A stretch of DNA of 64,000 nt from Paramecium pentaurelia (Eukaryota; Ciliophora; Oligohymenophorea; Peniculida; Parameciidae). Both the position numbers and the translations under genes were made by a program. The stretch covers positions 300,208 to 364,207 of the forward strand of contig CAJJDO010000049.1 of NCBI GenBank assembly GCA_905183005.1. The letters are read 5' to 3'. Below the pieces are notes generated by a model. That model worked only from the letters and a program-made list of their open reading frames with translations. It made no database searches and was not told where the DNA came from. This document shows, piece by piece, positions 49,130-60,223 of this stretch (position 1 is the stretch's first letter; every line of letters begins with the position of its first letter).

Positions 49130-49383
49130 AATGTTTATAATAATTCTAATAATATTTTAATAATATATTATATAGAGTATAATATTCATTAGATTGTATA
49201 AACATATATCAATAATATTTTAAATTAGTTTTAAGATAAAGGAACTTAGACTAATTTAAAATAATTAGATTAAGAATATTATAATACTAGACATTATATT
49301 GAGAAGGTACTCAATAAATTCACAATTTAAAAGTGATGCTTTTCATTCAATATTTGAATATTAATGTACGAATCATGATGTTA

Positions 49384-49775
49384 TCAATCAAATAAGCCTC
49401 CCATATCAACATCTTCTTCAGGTTCTTCAACTTTCTTAACTTCCTTAGCTGGTTCAGGAGCTTTAGCTTATTAAGAAGCTGGTGCGTTGGTTGTTGTAGC
49501 AACTTAAGCAGCAGGTGCACTTCCACTACTTCCATGTAATAAATCTCCTACTCTCTTTCCTTTGAGTGCCTTTTCAAATACTTTAGTCCAAATTGGTTCA
49601 ACTCTCAAATTAGCAGCTTTGATGATTTGAGCCAATTTTGCTGAATTGATCTTCTCTTAATAATTGATTTTACTTCTTAATTGTCTTCATATAAGATGAG
49701 AGCAGCGTAGGTACATGCTGCTTCTGATGTATTTTAATCTGCAATTGGTCTAGTGTCTTTTTATGCTCTTGCCAT
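49384..49775 (-). CDS. RPLP1: 60S acidic ribosomal protein P1
   Basis: A 122-aa stalk protein that recruits elongation factors to the large subunit. The start MARAQKDTRPIADQNTSEAA is followed by TYAALILYEDNQE. A 23-nt intron ending AAG comes next, then INSAKLAQIIKAANLRVEPI and KVFEKALKGKRVGDLLHG. An Ala/Pro/Gln-rich hinge and the closing acidic EEPEEDVDMGGLFD complete the protein. With the intron removed, the distance from ALIL to KAA equals that of human P1, which supports the splice. The classic end is (S/D)DDMGFGLFD; here it is DVDMGGLFD, a mild variant. The N-terminal lead is longer than in animals. Confidence 0.93.
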
Positions 49776-50045
49776 TTAAAAAAAAAATTAAAAGATTTAA
49801 TATTTTATGTTCTTCACATCTCTCTATTCCAAATGATTATTCTATAATTAAAACTAGAAATGTTTGTATATACAATCTTAATGATTATTAGTTATATTAT
49901 AACATATAAATATTTGATATCATTATTATGTCCAATCACTCAACTAATATTAATATTTCATATTCTTTATTAATCATTTATATAATCTAAATTCATAATA
50001 TGAATGTGCAAAGGCTGAATTTAATTTACATTAATTAATAATATA

Positions 50046-50867
50046 TCAGAAAATTAAATGAACATCGTCCTTCACCTCTTTTAGAAATGGATGAGAATAT
50101 ATATCATCCAAAGAAGCTCTAGATGTAGTATCTGGTTGTATAAATTATTCCAAGAAATTCTAAGTTAGAGGATCAATTTGAATTTTCGATAATTTCTAAA
50201 CTAATACCCAATATTATGACCATTTCTTTTATAATATTAACTTCCATAATTTACAATTAGCACTAGGTTTAGTTGATATAAATGGTTGAAATCCCAATAT
50301 GATTTAAAATACTGTAACACCAAGTGAAAATACATCAGATTTAATTAGGATTTAAGTATTTATGTTTTCACTATTCATTCCTCCTAATAATGATTCTTGA
50401 TGCAACTCTGGAGGCATATAATTCAAAGTGCCCACAGTTCTTTTGACTGAACAACTATTTAACAACTCAGCAAATCCAAAATCACATAAGACTATTCTAC
50501 CAGCTTTGTCAATCAGAATGTTTTCTAATTTGATGTCTCTATGAACAACTTGCATTCTATGAATTGAATTTATTATCCTAATCAAACTTTTGCATGTTTC
50601 CTTTTGTAATTAATGATTGAGACTTTGAGATTTTATAACTTCAAACAAATCATGAGATTATAGTCTTTCCAAGATTAAGTAATTATCTGTATAAGTGATC
50701 AGTTTTACAATATGTTCACCTCTCAGAAGTTCTAAAATATAAGCTTCTTTTTATCTTAATGAAGCAGGGTATAAAGATTTGAATTCCTTCATCACATAAT
50801 TAGGATCCTCTGTCAGGAACACATTTGATGATGATCCTTCACTCAATAGAGTGGTTTTGATATGCAT
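50046..50867 (-). CDS. Ser/Thr protein kinase
   Basis: An intronless 273-aa kinase domain. Motifs in order: a weak Gly loop (LLSEGSSSNVFLTED), Lys in YVMKEFKSLYP, Glu helix in KEAYILELLRGEHIVKL, catalytic loop VVHRDIKLENILI, LCDFGFAELL, the activation segment end TVGTLNYMPPELHQ, then SDVFSLGVTVFQIILGFQPF and the C-lobe closing RASLDDIYSHPFLKEV. All catalytic residues are present. The domain begins directly at the N-terminus and there is no regulatory region. The HRDIKLEN and DFGFA signature is CAMK/AMPK-like, but the group is uncertain. Confidence 0.88.
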
Positions 50868-51468
50868 ATGCTTTTAAGAATGTTTTGATTTATTATTATA
50901 AATGAATAAATTAAATAAATGTATATATATTCACTCTCTAATTCATTCCGATAAACTCTTTCTCCCTCTAAAAGTAATTATATTATATCAAATACAATAT
51001 TAAATGAATTAGGCACTTAACTTAAGGTCAAATTTACAATTTTTAATAATAAAAATCATTAACATAAAAGATTTCTTTTAAATATGATCTAATATGAATG
51101 TTTAGTTTATAAGAATTTTATTTTATATCATCTTTTAAATTTAATTTATTTACTCCATTTTTTGTAACATTAATTTAATTATTATAAATTGAATAATTAT
51201 ATAACATAATATAAAAATAATAATTTTTTCATTATGTTATTTTATTCTCATTTGCATTACCTAGACCATTGTATTAGTTAAAGTGATGTACTTCTTTTGC
51301 TTTTTTCTTAGAAGAAACTTCTAAATTAATTATAAAAAGCCTAAATTTTATTTGAATAATTATTTATTTATTTACATTTCTATTAAAATTAAATGGAAAT
51401 TTATTTAATGTGTTACTTCATTTTTGTTTCTTGAACAATTATAGCTTACTCTTCAATGATTATTGGTC

Positions 51469-51470
<2 letters not shown>

Positions 51471-51532
<62 letters not shown>

Positions 51533-51533
51533 T
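51471..51533. repeat. ATCT tetranucleotide microsatellite
   Basis: About 15 consecutive copies of ATCT, with no interruption, in the non-coding stretch. It reads as AGAT on the minus strand. Length is likely polymorphic. Confidence 0.95.
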
Positions 51534-51815
51534 ATATTTAGATATTTCTAATATGTATTAACTCATTTTCAGTTAATAACAATTTCTGTTACAATATTTT
51601 TTAATAATCTATTAGCAACTAAGTTATTAAGTCATTCCTACTATTGTATTAATTTATACAATTTAATCTTTCTTATTTGTTACCATTATGTAAAAATTTG
51701 AATTAAGTTTTAGTTTTTTTATTATCTGCTATTGCTAAGATATTTAATAGTATAATGAAGATATATGTCTTAATCATCATGATTTAAGAATTATTTTCAG
51801 ATATTTTTTAAGTTC

Positions 51816-51887
51816 GTTATTTTTTCCTTTCCTTTAATAATTGTGAATAATACATATAGCAATTATTAAAGGAAAGGAAAAAATAAC
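51816..51887. repeat. Perfect 28-bp inverted repeat with 16-nt loop
   Basis: The left arm at 51816-51843 begins GTTATTTTTTCC and ends AATAATTG. The right arm at 51860-51887 begins CAATTATT and ends GGAAAAAATAAC. It is the exact reverse complement over all 28 bases, with 51844-51859 between. The arms carry a polypurine/polypyrimidine core, TTTCCTTTCCTTT against AAAGGAAAGGAAA. A transcript would form a very stable hairpin. No ORF overlaps it. It could be a miniature transposon remnant, a small-RNA source or a transcription-end structure. Confidence 0.95.
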
Positions 51888-52300
51888 AAATAAGAGTTTG
51901 ATTATTAGAATTCATTATTGCTTAATCAATATATTTATATGTTTCTATGTAAAATGTTTAAAAATCTCCCCATATATATTTATATTTATATTTATCTTAG
52001 GGTTTATTTGCTAATTGCTTAAATATTCATCTTATTTGATACTAATAAAGATAGAGTGATAATAACTAATTAAATGGTTTTACTTTCTACTATAAACCAA
52101 TAAATTAGTCTCACTTAAACTGAACTAATGTTTATTCAATAATACAAATTAAACATGTCAAAATTTTTCGTTTAAGTTCAAATAAAAAGCATCATTGAAC
52201 TTTGATTATAGTACTACTAAATAAATATAAATATAAGTGATTTAAAATGATAAAGGCAGTAAGTAAAATATATTAGCATATATAATAAAGATGTATAAAA

Positions 52301-52804
52301 TCAATCTTGTATATATGATCTCTAATTTTTCATAGAAAACTTGCTTTTTCTTGTTCTTTATCTTGATTTTATTTTCATTGGTTCTTCAGATTCACTTCCA
52401 TCATCATTTTTAACATAGACTGAGTCAGAAAAATGAACTTTTTTACCGATTAATTTTTCAGAATGAGTTTCTTAATTCAATGATTTTAGGGATTTTGAAC
52501 TGTACCTCTCAGTTTGTTTTCCAAGCATAAAATCAAGACTATCAAACCCTTGATCAGATGATTCAGTCTTGATTTTACTTTATGGACTATATAAATATTT
52601 ATCTGGCAAGCTGTAAGGATCAGAAAAGAAATCCCATTATTTTAAAGATTCCAATCCAAATTTTGTTAAACTAGTTTTAGGTTCTTGTGTATCTCGAATA
52701 TATTGTCCTTATGTAGGTAAACTAGAATTATGTTTGTGTTATGATCTCACAAAAAATGTCTTTTAAGGAGTTTAAAACTCAGATTTAGGATAATCGAAAT
52801 TCAT
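52301..52804 (-). CDS. C-terminal tail ORF abutting the CMGC-like kinase
   Basis: A 167-codon ORF that starts at an ATG overlapping the stop of the kinase ORF (ATGA overlap, shifted by one base). It is polar: MNFDYPKSEFQTPQKTFFV, FGLESLKQWDFFSDPYSL, FDSLDFMLGKQTERYSSKSL, HFSDSVYVKNDDGSESEEP and a basic end. It looks like the disordered tail of a kinase, not a free protein. In the same frame the coding appearance extends upstream of the ATG (ELNLNN), so the likely truth is one gene with a one-base frame anomaly near 52805-52850, or an intron not recognised here. Confidence 0.55.
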
Positions 52805-53808
52805 ATAATTATTTAAATTTAGTTCATTTGCTTGCCTCTTAAAGCATTATGTGCAATAGATGATAGTTCTCTGTTTCTATCTGGAATTTATAATTCGTCT
52901 AAATAAAACAAGATTTGGTTAATTTTTAATCTGCCTTTCGGATTCAGTTATAGTAATTCAATTAAAAGTGATTGTATTTATTTAGGCAATTTCCCAATCA
53001 CTTTTTACAATTAAGGTTCTTTGTCATTTATAAATTCCAAATACATAGGTAATTAAGAGACTCCTTGCCAATTTTATTCCTTATTTATAAATTACAATAT
53101 TACATTCACACTTCCTAATAGTTCTGCTATTTAAGACATTATCTCTATTTCTGAAGTTCCATTAAATAACATTTTGCCAGTGTACAATTCTATTAAAGTG
53201 CAACCCAAAGACCAAATATCAATAGAATGATCATATTCTTTTAATCCAAAGAATAATTCAGGAGCTCTATAATTCTTTGTACATGTTTAAGGTGTCATAA
53301 TTTACTTAATTTAAGTAGAAATTCCAAAATCTCCTAATTTCACTTTTCCTTAAGTAGTAACAAATATATTGCTTGGTTTTATATCTCTGTGTAAAATATT
53401 ATTACTATGTAAATAACTTACAGCCTAACATATTTCTTTAAAAATGTAAAGTTAACAATCTTTTAGATTTCCTATTATTTCATGTAGAGGTGCCATATAT
53501 TCCATAGTAAGACATAGATATTTTTTGTATTCATATTATTCTGTAAATGCATCAATGATATTAATGATATTTGGATGTTGGAGTTATGTTAAAAATTTAT
53601 ATTCAATTAGATTGGTATGATTTTCAGGATCTGATGCCTAAAATTTGTGAATTGTAATTATTACTTTTCTATAATATCTTTTTAACACAATAGGAACAAT
53701 TTGTTTATTAGGAGGATCATTTTCGGTTCTTTTTTCAATTAAATAGACTTTTCCTGCATATCCTTTAAATAGACATTTGATTTTGGTATAGCTATAATTT
53801 TGCTACAT
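52801..53808 (-). CDS. CMGC-like Ser/Thr kinase
   Basis: A 335-aa intronless ORF spanning a complete kinase domain: CLFKGYAGKVYLIEK, IVLKRYYRK, FLTQLQHPNIINIIDAF, CLTMEYMAPLHEII, ILHRDIKPSNIFV, LGDFGISTQ, TKNYRAPELFFGLKEYDHSI and DIWSLGCTLIELYTGKMLF. YRAPEL and the W-S-L-G-C-T segment point to the CMGC group (CDK/MAPK/RCK). The T-x-Y activation motif of MAPKs is absent. The ORF ends a few residues after the C-lobe at a TGA that overlaps the ATG of the tail ORF. The start Met is directly followed by a TAG (Gln) codon. Confidence 0.86.
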
Positions 53809-54036
53809 TTTTTTAATTTTTCAATTTAATTCGTCTGATATTTATATGTAAATAGTCAACTAAAATAATAGTTACATTTTATTATATGAAATGACTAAAA
53901 TAGAAATTTTGAAAGATTTATATAATATAATTGAGATATCTGAGAAAATATATTGGGAAGATAAAATATATAGTTTTTTGGATAAATAATGTGATTGTAT
54001 GTGAAAAAAATTTAAAAATTTAGATATTATTTTTTA

Positions 54037-54608
54037 ATGGTAAACCTTCGTCTCTAAAAAAGATTAGCTTCAACTTAATTAAAGGTTGGTATTAACAGAG
54101 TTTGGTTAGACCCAAATGAAGCAAGTGAAATCAGTCTTGCAAATTCAAGAATGTCAATTAGAAAATTAATTAAAGATGGTTTGATTATGAGAAGATTGAG
54201 AACAATTCATTCAAGAGCTAGAGCAAGAAGATATCTTGAAGCAAAGAGAAGAGGTAGACATACAGGTACTGGTAAGAGAAGAGGTACAAGAGAGGCTAGA
54301 ATGCCAACTAAAGTTCTTTGGATTAGAAGACAAAGAGTTTTAAGAAGATTACTTAGAAAATACAGAGCAGCAAAGAAAATTGATAGATAATAGTAATTAA
54401 TGAATTATAATAATGTAGATATCACGAATTCTATTTGGCTTCAAAGGGTAATCAATATAAAAACAAGAAAGTATTGATTGAAGCAATTCATGAAACAAAA
54501 TAAGAGAAGGTTAGAGTTGATAAGATTGAGAAAGAGTAAAATGATAGAAGAGAAAAGAATAAGGCTTAAAGAACAAAGAAAACTCAAAACAAATTTGCTG
54601 CAGAATGA
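54037..54608 (+). CDS. RPL19: 60S ribosomal protein eL19
   Basis: A 181-aa large-subunit protein. The start MVNLRLQKRLASTQLKVGIN leads to VWLDPNEASEISLANSR, LIKDGLIMRRLRTIHSRARA, a Gly/Arg stretch (GRHTGTGKRRGTREARMP) and LWIRRQRVLRRLLRKYRAAK. After KKIDRQQ a 26-nt intron joins YHEFYLASKGNQYKNKKVL, as in the family (R-x-x-Y-H). The end is a charged helix finishing NKFAAE. Codons in the central part are unusually poor in TAA/TAG Gln and rich in AGA Arg, as expected for this protein. Confidence 0.97.
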
Positions 54609-54654
54609 TATATACATATTTAGTACAATAAAAAAAATGTTGTTTATATGAAAA

Positions 54655-55379
54655 TCATTTATTACATCTTGGACATAAATACTTATCAATCTTAGTAATA
54701 TCTTGATCTTGAAGTTCAACACAATCCAAATGATACCAATTTTCACATTCATCACATTGAATCATTTAAAGATCAGGATTCTATGGTAATTAACAAACAC
54801 AACTCTTTTTCCATAATTTAATATTTGGTCTAGGTTCCATTGATTCTAGATCTATAGCAGCTCTACTGAAGAAGATTGTTTCCTCTTCAAATTCAAGATC
54901 AGAATATTCTTCAAAAGTGAGAACTTTGATTCCTATTTGTATTTTGTTTGCAGGTAAATATTCAGAGTGAGTAGAAAAGAAGAGTTCTTTATCAGAAATA
55001 CATTTAATTAGTTTCTGATCAATTTTTAGATCTTATTTAGAATAATACCTAATGAAATATAGATATGAATTTACCATTAAACTTAAATGATAGGGATGTA
55101 TGTGTTTGAAGGATCCTTAATACAATAAATTTTAATGAGTTTTGCTGAATAGATATCATCATTTAGAGCACAAACAGCTACATCTTGATTTACATGATAT
55201 ATTTTATTGAATTTTTGTATACTATTATACTTTTTAATTCTATTATATGGTAGAATATAATAATACTTAGTTGGATCTTTCTTTAAGTAAAGTTAAATTA
55301 AATGACCATATTTATCATTTTTCACTAATTCATTAACTGTATTAGAACTTATTTGATTGACTTTTTCTTCTTCGCTCAT
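54655..55379 (-). CDS. BAH and PHD finger chromatin protein
   Basis: A 232-aa protein with one 26-nt intron. The BAH domain spans about residues 10-165. Near its middle VQWYYSKQDLKI, then DKELFFSTHSEYLPANKIQI and GIKVLTFEEYSDLEFEEE, match the BAH core (V-x-W-F/Y-Y-R/S; E-L-F-x-S; P-A-x-x-I). The C-terminal PHD finger is CVCQLPQNPDLQMIQCDECE, NWYHLDC and LCPRC, giving the Cys4-His-Cys3 zinc ligands. This pair in a short protein is the layout of EBS/SHL-type histone readers of plants, which bind H3 methyl-lysine. A chromatin reader in the macronucleus is inferred. It is convergent with eL19, 46 bp away. Confidence 0.9.
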
Positions 55380-55504
55380 TTATTATAATAATTATTATTG
55401 AGTGTTGAGTGCCTTGTTATGTTTTTAGAGTATGTCTATATTAATTAAATAATTGCAGGATTTCTATTTTTTATATTAAAAAGATTTAAATTAATTTTTA
55501 GACA

Positions 55505-56054
55505 ATGGTAACAATAACAATTAAATTAAGGCTGACAAAAAAGAATAACCTGTTCAATAGCCAAAAGGAAAGAAGGGAAAGAAAACTGGAGAAGAAACAA
55601 CATAATAAGTTGTTGCTACTTTGGGACCAAATGTTGCAGGAAATGAATTAGTATTTGGAGTAGCTCATATCTTGTCAACTTGGAATGACACCTTCATTCA
55701 TATCACTGATTTGACAGGCAGAGAAACATTGGCAAGAGTCACTGGTGGAATGAAAGTTAAATCTGATAGAGAAGAATCTTCACCATATGCAGCCATGCAA
55801 GCAGCCAAAGATGTTTATGAGAAATTGAAAACACTCAAAATTAATGCTTTGCATATTAAATTAAGAGCAAGAGGAGGTATTTCATCTATCTCATATATTA
55901 AGGTGTCGATACTAGACAACCAGGACCTGGTGCTTAAGCTGCTTTAAGAGCATTGGCTCGTTTGGGACTTAAAATTGGTAGAATTGAAGATGTTACTCCT
56001 ATTCCAACAGATTCTACTAGAAGACCTGGAGGTAGAAGAGGAAGAAGATTATGA
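55505..56054 (+). CDS. RPS14: 40S ribosomal protein uS11 (S14), intron after the start codon
   Basis: A 166-aa small-subunit protein. The only suitable start is the ATG at 55505, followed at once by a 23-nt intron (55508-55530, ending AAG), so the first exon is a single codon. Exon 2 reads ADKKEQPVQQPKGKKGKKTG, a basic lead, then LGPNVAGNELVFGVAHILST and FIHITDLTGRETLARVTGGM. A second intron of 26 nt interrupts KLRARGG. It resumes VDTRQPGPGAQAALRALARL and GRIEDVTPIPTDSTRRPGGR, the universally conserved end. Without intron 1 the conserved frame has no start codon. Confidence 0.96.
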
Positions 56055-56109
56055 AAAGTCAAATAAAAAACATACATTATATTATACATGTACATTTATT
56101 AATTAAAAT

Positions 56110-57151
56110 ATGATTTTTGATCTCTAACCACCATCTCCATCTCTCTCTCCCAATTCTAGAGTTCGATACTATTAGGAATAGTTAGATAAAGCTCATGAAA
56201 TTATAGATCAATTAGAAATTTTACTCTAAGAAAAAGAACTACAAAAATAATAAGATCACCCCTCTTCTAGTTATGTTCCAATTCCTCCTCTCTAATTTCA
56301 TTGTAAATCTCCTAGTGTCATGAGTGAAAGATCTAAAAGCTATGTAGCTACTCCTCAATAGTATTCCACACCAAGAGATCTCAGGAATCGTATGTCTATG
56401 GGTAATTAAAACTCAATCAAATATATTGAGGAAATGAAAACAAGGCATAGTGAACTTGTTTTATAATTTAAAGAAGATAATACTCAAAGAGAGTTGAAAA
56501 ATAAGGAAATCAATGATCATATCTAAGAACTAAAAACAGAATTAATTTATTGTTAAGAAAAACAAACAATGACTAAAAAAGAAAAAAAATAATCTTAGTA
56601 ATAATTGGAAGTTCTTTAAAATGAGATTGAAAACATTTAATCTTAATTGCAAAAATCTAGAGAACAAGGATTATAATTATTATAGAAACTATAACAATAT
56701 AAACAAGATACTTAAGAAATTGAGCTGGAATAAGAATAAGAAATAATTCTATAAGATTAACAAACAAATTCTAAACTTGAAACTCCTGATCCATCAAAAA
56801 AGAGAAAATACAAAAATTCTACTAGTCACAAAAAACTTATGTAATCCTTACAATAAGAAATTGAATTACTTGAAGCTTAAAAAAAGCATTATTATAACAA
56901 TTCTATTTCAAACTTCTAAGAAAAAGAAATTGAAACTAATCTAATAAACGATGAAATTGTAATAAACTTTTATTTATTTTTAGATTGAACCTAAATAAAA
57001 TCAAAGAATAGATACTTTAGATGATATGAGATTAGTGACTGATTCTGGTTTTAAATTTAACACTTAAATAGATCATGAAAATGAATCAGTTCGGTCATTT
57101 AAAATTAAGAAATAGAAACCAAGAAGTTGTGAATCATGTATCATATTCTGA
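56110..57151 (+). CDS. Coiled-coil protein, unknown function
   Basis: A 338-aa protein with one 25-nt intron, starting 56 bp after uS11 on the same strand. The N-terminus is Pro/Ser-rich (LQPPSPSLSPNSRVRYYQEQ), then a Ser-rich linker (RSKSYVATPQQYSTPRDLRN). A long Gln/Glu/Lys coiled coil follows (YIEEMKTRHSELVLQFKEDN to about residue 280). The tail ends SVRSFKIKKQKPRSCESCII, with a C-x2-C pair. Repeated Ser-Pro and Thr-Pro sites suggest phosphorylation. Nothing links it to a known family. Confidence 0.78.
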
Positions 57152-57541
57152 TTTCAGTATATACAAATAATTAATTTATTATTACTAACTAATCTTGTTA
57201 AATTGAGTAGTCTATAATTATATATCTCATGAATTAGAGAGGAATTAAGAATACTAAGCAATAATATAAAACTTTAGAATTACAATATAGAAGATTGTAT
57301 TTTTATTAATGTATTTCATAATTTATAAGTTGAAATTTTAAATAAAAAGGCTTTTTTAAATAGATAATAAGAAATATGATTATTACATGTATATTCTATT
57401 ATTCAATTTAAAAGATCATAAAGATTCAAATAATATTGAGATAAGATATTACCTTATTATAAATAAATAATCGAAACTTTGAAATAATAAAACAGTTTTA
57501 TAATAAAATTAAATGAATAATGGAAATATTAAATATAATAA
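57152..57541. other. Intergenic, no gene seen
   Basis: AT-rich spacer between two plus-strand genes. An in-spacer ATG at 57521 is out of frame with the RING gene. No motif recognised. Confidence 0.5.
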
Positions 57542-59683
57542 ATGGAATGTCCAATGTGTTTTGAATTATATGCACAAGATAGGGTAGCAAGAAATCTTCT
57601 TTGTGGTCATACATATTGCACTATATGTCTTGAAACATTGTATAATGTAAGTAAGAGAATCGAATGTCCTCTTTGCAGGACAAAACATGAACCTAATCTG
57701 AAACCTAATAACTTAAGCAAAAATTTTGTGGCAATGGATTTGGCTTCAAAGCATTTAGATGAATAGTAAGTTGGACTCTTTAACAATTAGAAAAATATTT
57801 GAACTATGTTCATTACATTAAAAATTTCCATTATAATTTTATTGTGAAGATGATTAATAAAATATGTGTACAGAATGTATAAGTGAACATTATGGTCATA
57901 AGTTCTTCAAATATGAACATTCTGGTATTGAATAGAAATGCATAAATTAGTTTCTTTATAAATCAATAGAGTAGGGAGAATACAATAAAAATTAAGGAGT
58001 CAATATGAGATATTAGAAAAATAGATAAAAGATTTTGATGATTGTAAAGAGAAATTAGAAGTAGATAATATAAAATTAGTATATATATATAAAGTAAAAT
58101 TTAGATCTAATAAATTGATGATTAATTTGATAGAATAGTTGAAAAATGTGAAAGAAGGAGAAAAGAATTGAAAGATAATTTATTCAATATGTTTAACTCA
58201 GAAAGTGAATAAATAGAATCAGATTTAGCATTGAATCAATCATTATTAACTGATATGGTTCTATTATTATAGAAATTGGATTAAAAGTATAAAGAATTAA
58301 GTATTATTGTTTTAAAATATGTAGAGACTACAAAAGTATTTAAAGGAAATGATCCTATTAAGGAAATTAATGAATTAGATGAATTTACAGATAGAGATAT
58401 TGCTTAATTAAAATAATTAAAAGGAAGTGAATTAAAAATATTACCTAAATTATATTTTGAGTAAAAATTAATAAGTGATATTATTAAATATGGATAATTT
58501 AAGAAGGATCTTCAAAACCCTTAGATTTGTTATTTTGGAGAAAAACATAAAATTTTAGTTTACAATATTGAGAAAAATGATTGGTAATATAGATAAATGC
58601 CAAATGTATAATTTGATAAATAGTTAGAATACATTTGATTACAATTATTATGCTGCTGCTGCAAGTTTACCTAATGGAGATATAATAATAACTGGAGGAG
58701 GAGTTAGTAGAAATGCAATGTTAATATCACCATCTAAAGGATTTTAATAGTAGGCTTTGAAGAGTATGTACTATCCAAGAAAAGAACATGCTTGTGTTTA
58801 TTTGGATGGATGTGTTTATGCAATAGGAGGGTAATAGACATAAATGATCTAATAAGTTATGATGGTACTACTAAATAGATGTTATCTTGTTGTGAAAAGT
58901 ATAGTTTAGTTGCAGATGAATGGAAGATGATTGATCCATTATAAAAATAGAAGTGTGCATTTGCTGCTGCTACTGCTTTAAATAAATATATTTATGTATT
59001 TGGTGGATTTGATGGAAGAGAGAGATAAAATACAATTGAGAGATATTGTATCAAAGATAATCAATGGAAAGTTTTGGAATTCAAATTTAAATAAGGATTT
59101 AGTAATGCAGCAGCACTCTCTTATGATGATAATTAAATTCTCATTTTAGGAGGAGGGTATTATCTATTAATTATATATTTAAGTTCTAACTAAGGTTTTA
59201 GTAATAGTTTACAAATGTTTGATACAAATAATTAAACAATTAAGATTATTAGTATGATGACAGATGGGAGAGATTTGAGAAATAAACTAATTATTTATAA
59301 TAATAATTTATATGCATGTGGAGGAAATACAAATTCTATTGAAAAATATTCAATTTCATAATAGATATGGACTAATCTTAAGTATTTTATAATTATTATC
59401 TTAGAAATTATGATTATTTAGTTTAAGATAATTTGGATTCATGGTGTAGTGCCTTCACTTTTGATGTTAATGATTCATATTCTATAACAAATTTGATGAA
59501 AAATTGTTAATCTAAAGAAGTAAATTATTAATATATATATATTTTTAGTTATAATAATAAAATCAATTATAAGAATAAATAATGTTTGAAAATGATTCAT
59601 TTTATTAGGATGCAATGAGTGATATATCAGATAGTTAATTTTATGGCAATTAAAGTCAAGTTTAATAGAATGATTGGTATTGA
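57542..59683 (+). CDS. RING, B-box, coiled-coil and Kelch protein (TRIM-like)
   Basis: A 645-aa protein needing eight introns (25, 26, 26, 22, 26, 27, 23 and 29 nt), the most in the window; total phase is exact. RING finger at the very start: MECPMCFELYAQDRVARN, LLCGHTYCTICLETLY, ECPLCRTKHEPN. A B-box follows (LCSLHQKFPLQFYCEDD, MCTECISEHYGH), then coiled coil. The C-terminal half has Kelch-type repeats: IIITGGGVSRNAML, CVYLDGCVYAIGGYDGTTK, KYIYVFGGFDGRERQNTIER, ILILGGGSNQ and LYACGGNTNSIEKY. The order equals TRIM E3 ligases with Kelch in place of the usual B30.2/SPRY. Substrate unknown. The last exon (MFENDSFYQDAMSDISDSQF) depends on the 29-nt intron; without it the protein ends slightly earlier. 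Confidence 0.88.
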
Positions 59684-60223
59684 ATTATAAGATTAATTGA
59701 TTTTAAATATAAAATAAACAAATCAATGTGTAAATAATCTCAAAAATTAACAATAATATCTCATAAAATATAATTGCATTTTATGTTTTAATGGTAATTT
59801 AATTGTTTTTTTATTGGCCTATTATTCTGTTTAAGGTAATTTATCATAAAATTTTTATCTTTTGAAACAAATCTTCATCAATTATATTAAAATTATAGAT
59901 AGTATTGTTAAAGGCAATAATAATGGAGCAAAATCTATAAGTATTTTTTAAGTGATATTTGATTAAGCAATTCCATCAGCATAATTTTTTATTGATGTTA
60001 ATAAATCCTAACATTATCCAAGACATATCAATACTAAGAATATCCCTATTTTAATCATTCACACAAAAAACGAGTTTTTATTATTTTAATATAAATTATA
60101 TAAATTTTTGTTCATTTTTATCAATAACTATTAATTTATTATAATATAGCAGATCTTTAAAGCATTAGAGTCTATAATACTTTTCTTTTCTCTTAAATTT
60201 AAAACTTATTTAATGAAAAGTTT
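59684..60223. other. Convergent intergenic region
   Basis: Spacer between the 3' ends of the Kelch gene and the LRR gene. It is AT-rich and contains no convincing ORF. Confidence 0.5.

Larger units (their letters stand above)
50868..52300. other. Longest gene-free stretch (1.4 kb)
   Basis: No gene could be supported on either strand, even allowing TGA-only stops and 20-35-nt introns. The region holds an ATCT microsatellite at 51471-51533 and a perfect 28-bp inverted repeat at 51816-51887, both listed separately. It is upstream of the minus-strand kinase at 50046-50867 and downstream of the CMGC-like kinase. Relative to the usual gap of a few hundred bp in this window it is unusually long. 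Confidence 0.6.

Noticed and set aside
49347..49535. Leu/Val-rich minus-strand ORF
   Set aside because: Frame-shifted shadow of the Ala/Pro-rich hinge of ribosomal protein P1.
51855..51862. TATAGCAA in the palindrome loop matching the IES end consensus TAYAGYNR
   Set aside because: The motif is short and expected often by chance in AT-rich DNA. No partner end at a fitting distance was found, so a retained IES cannot be claimed.
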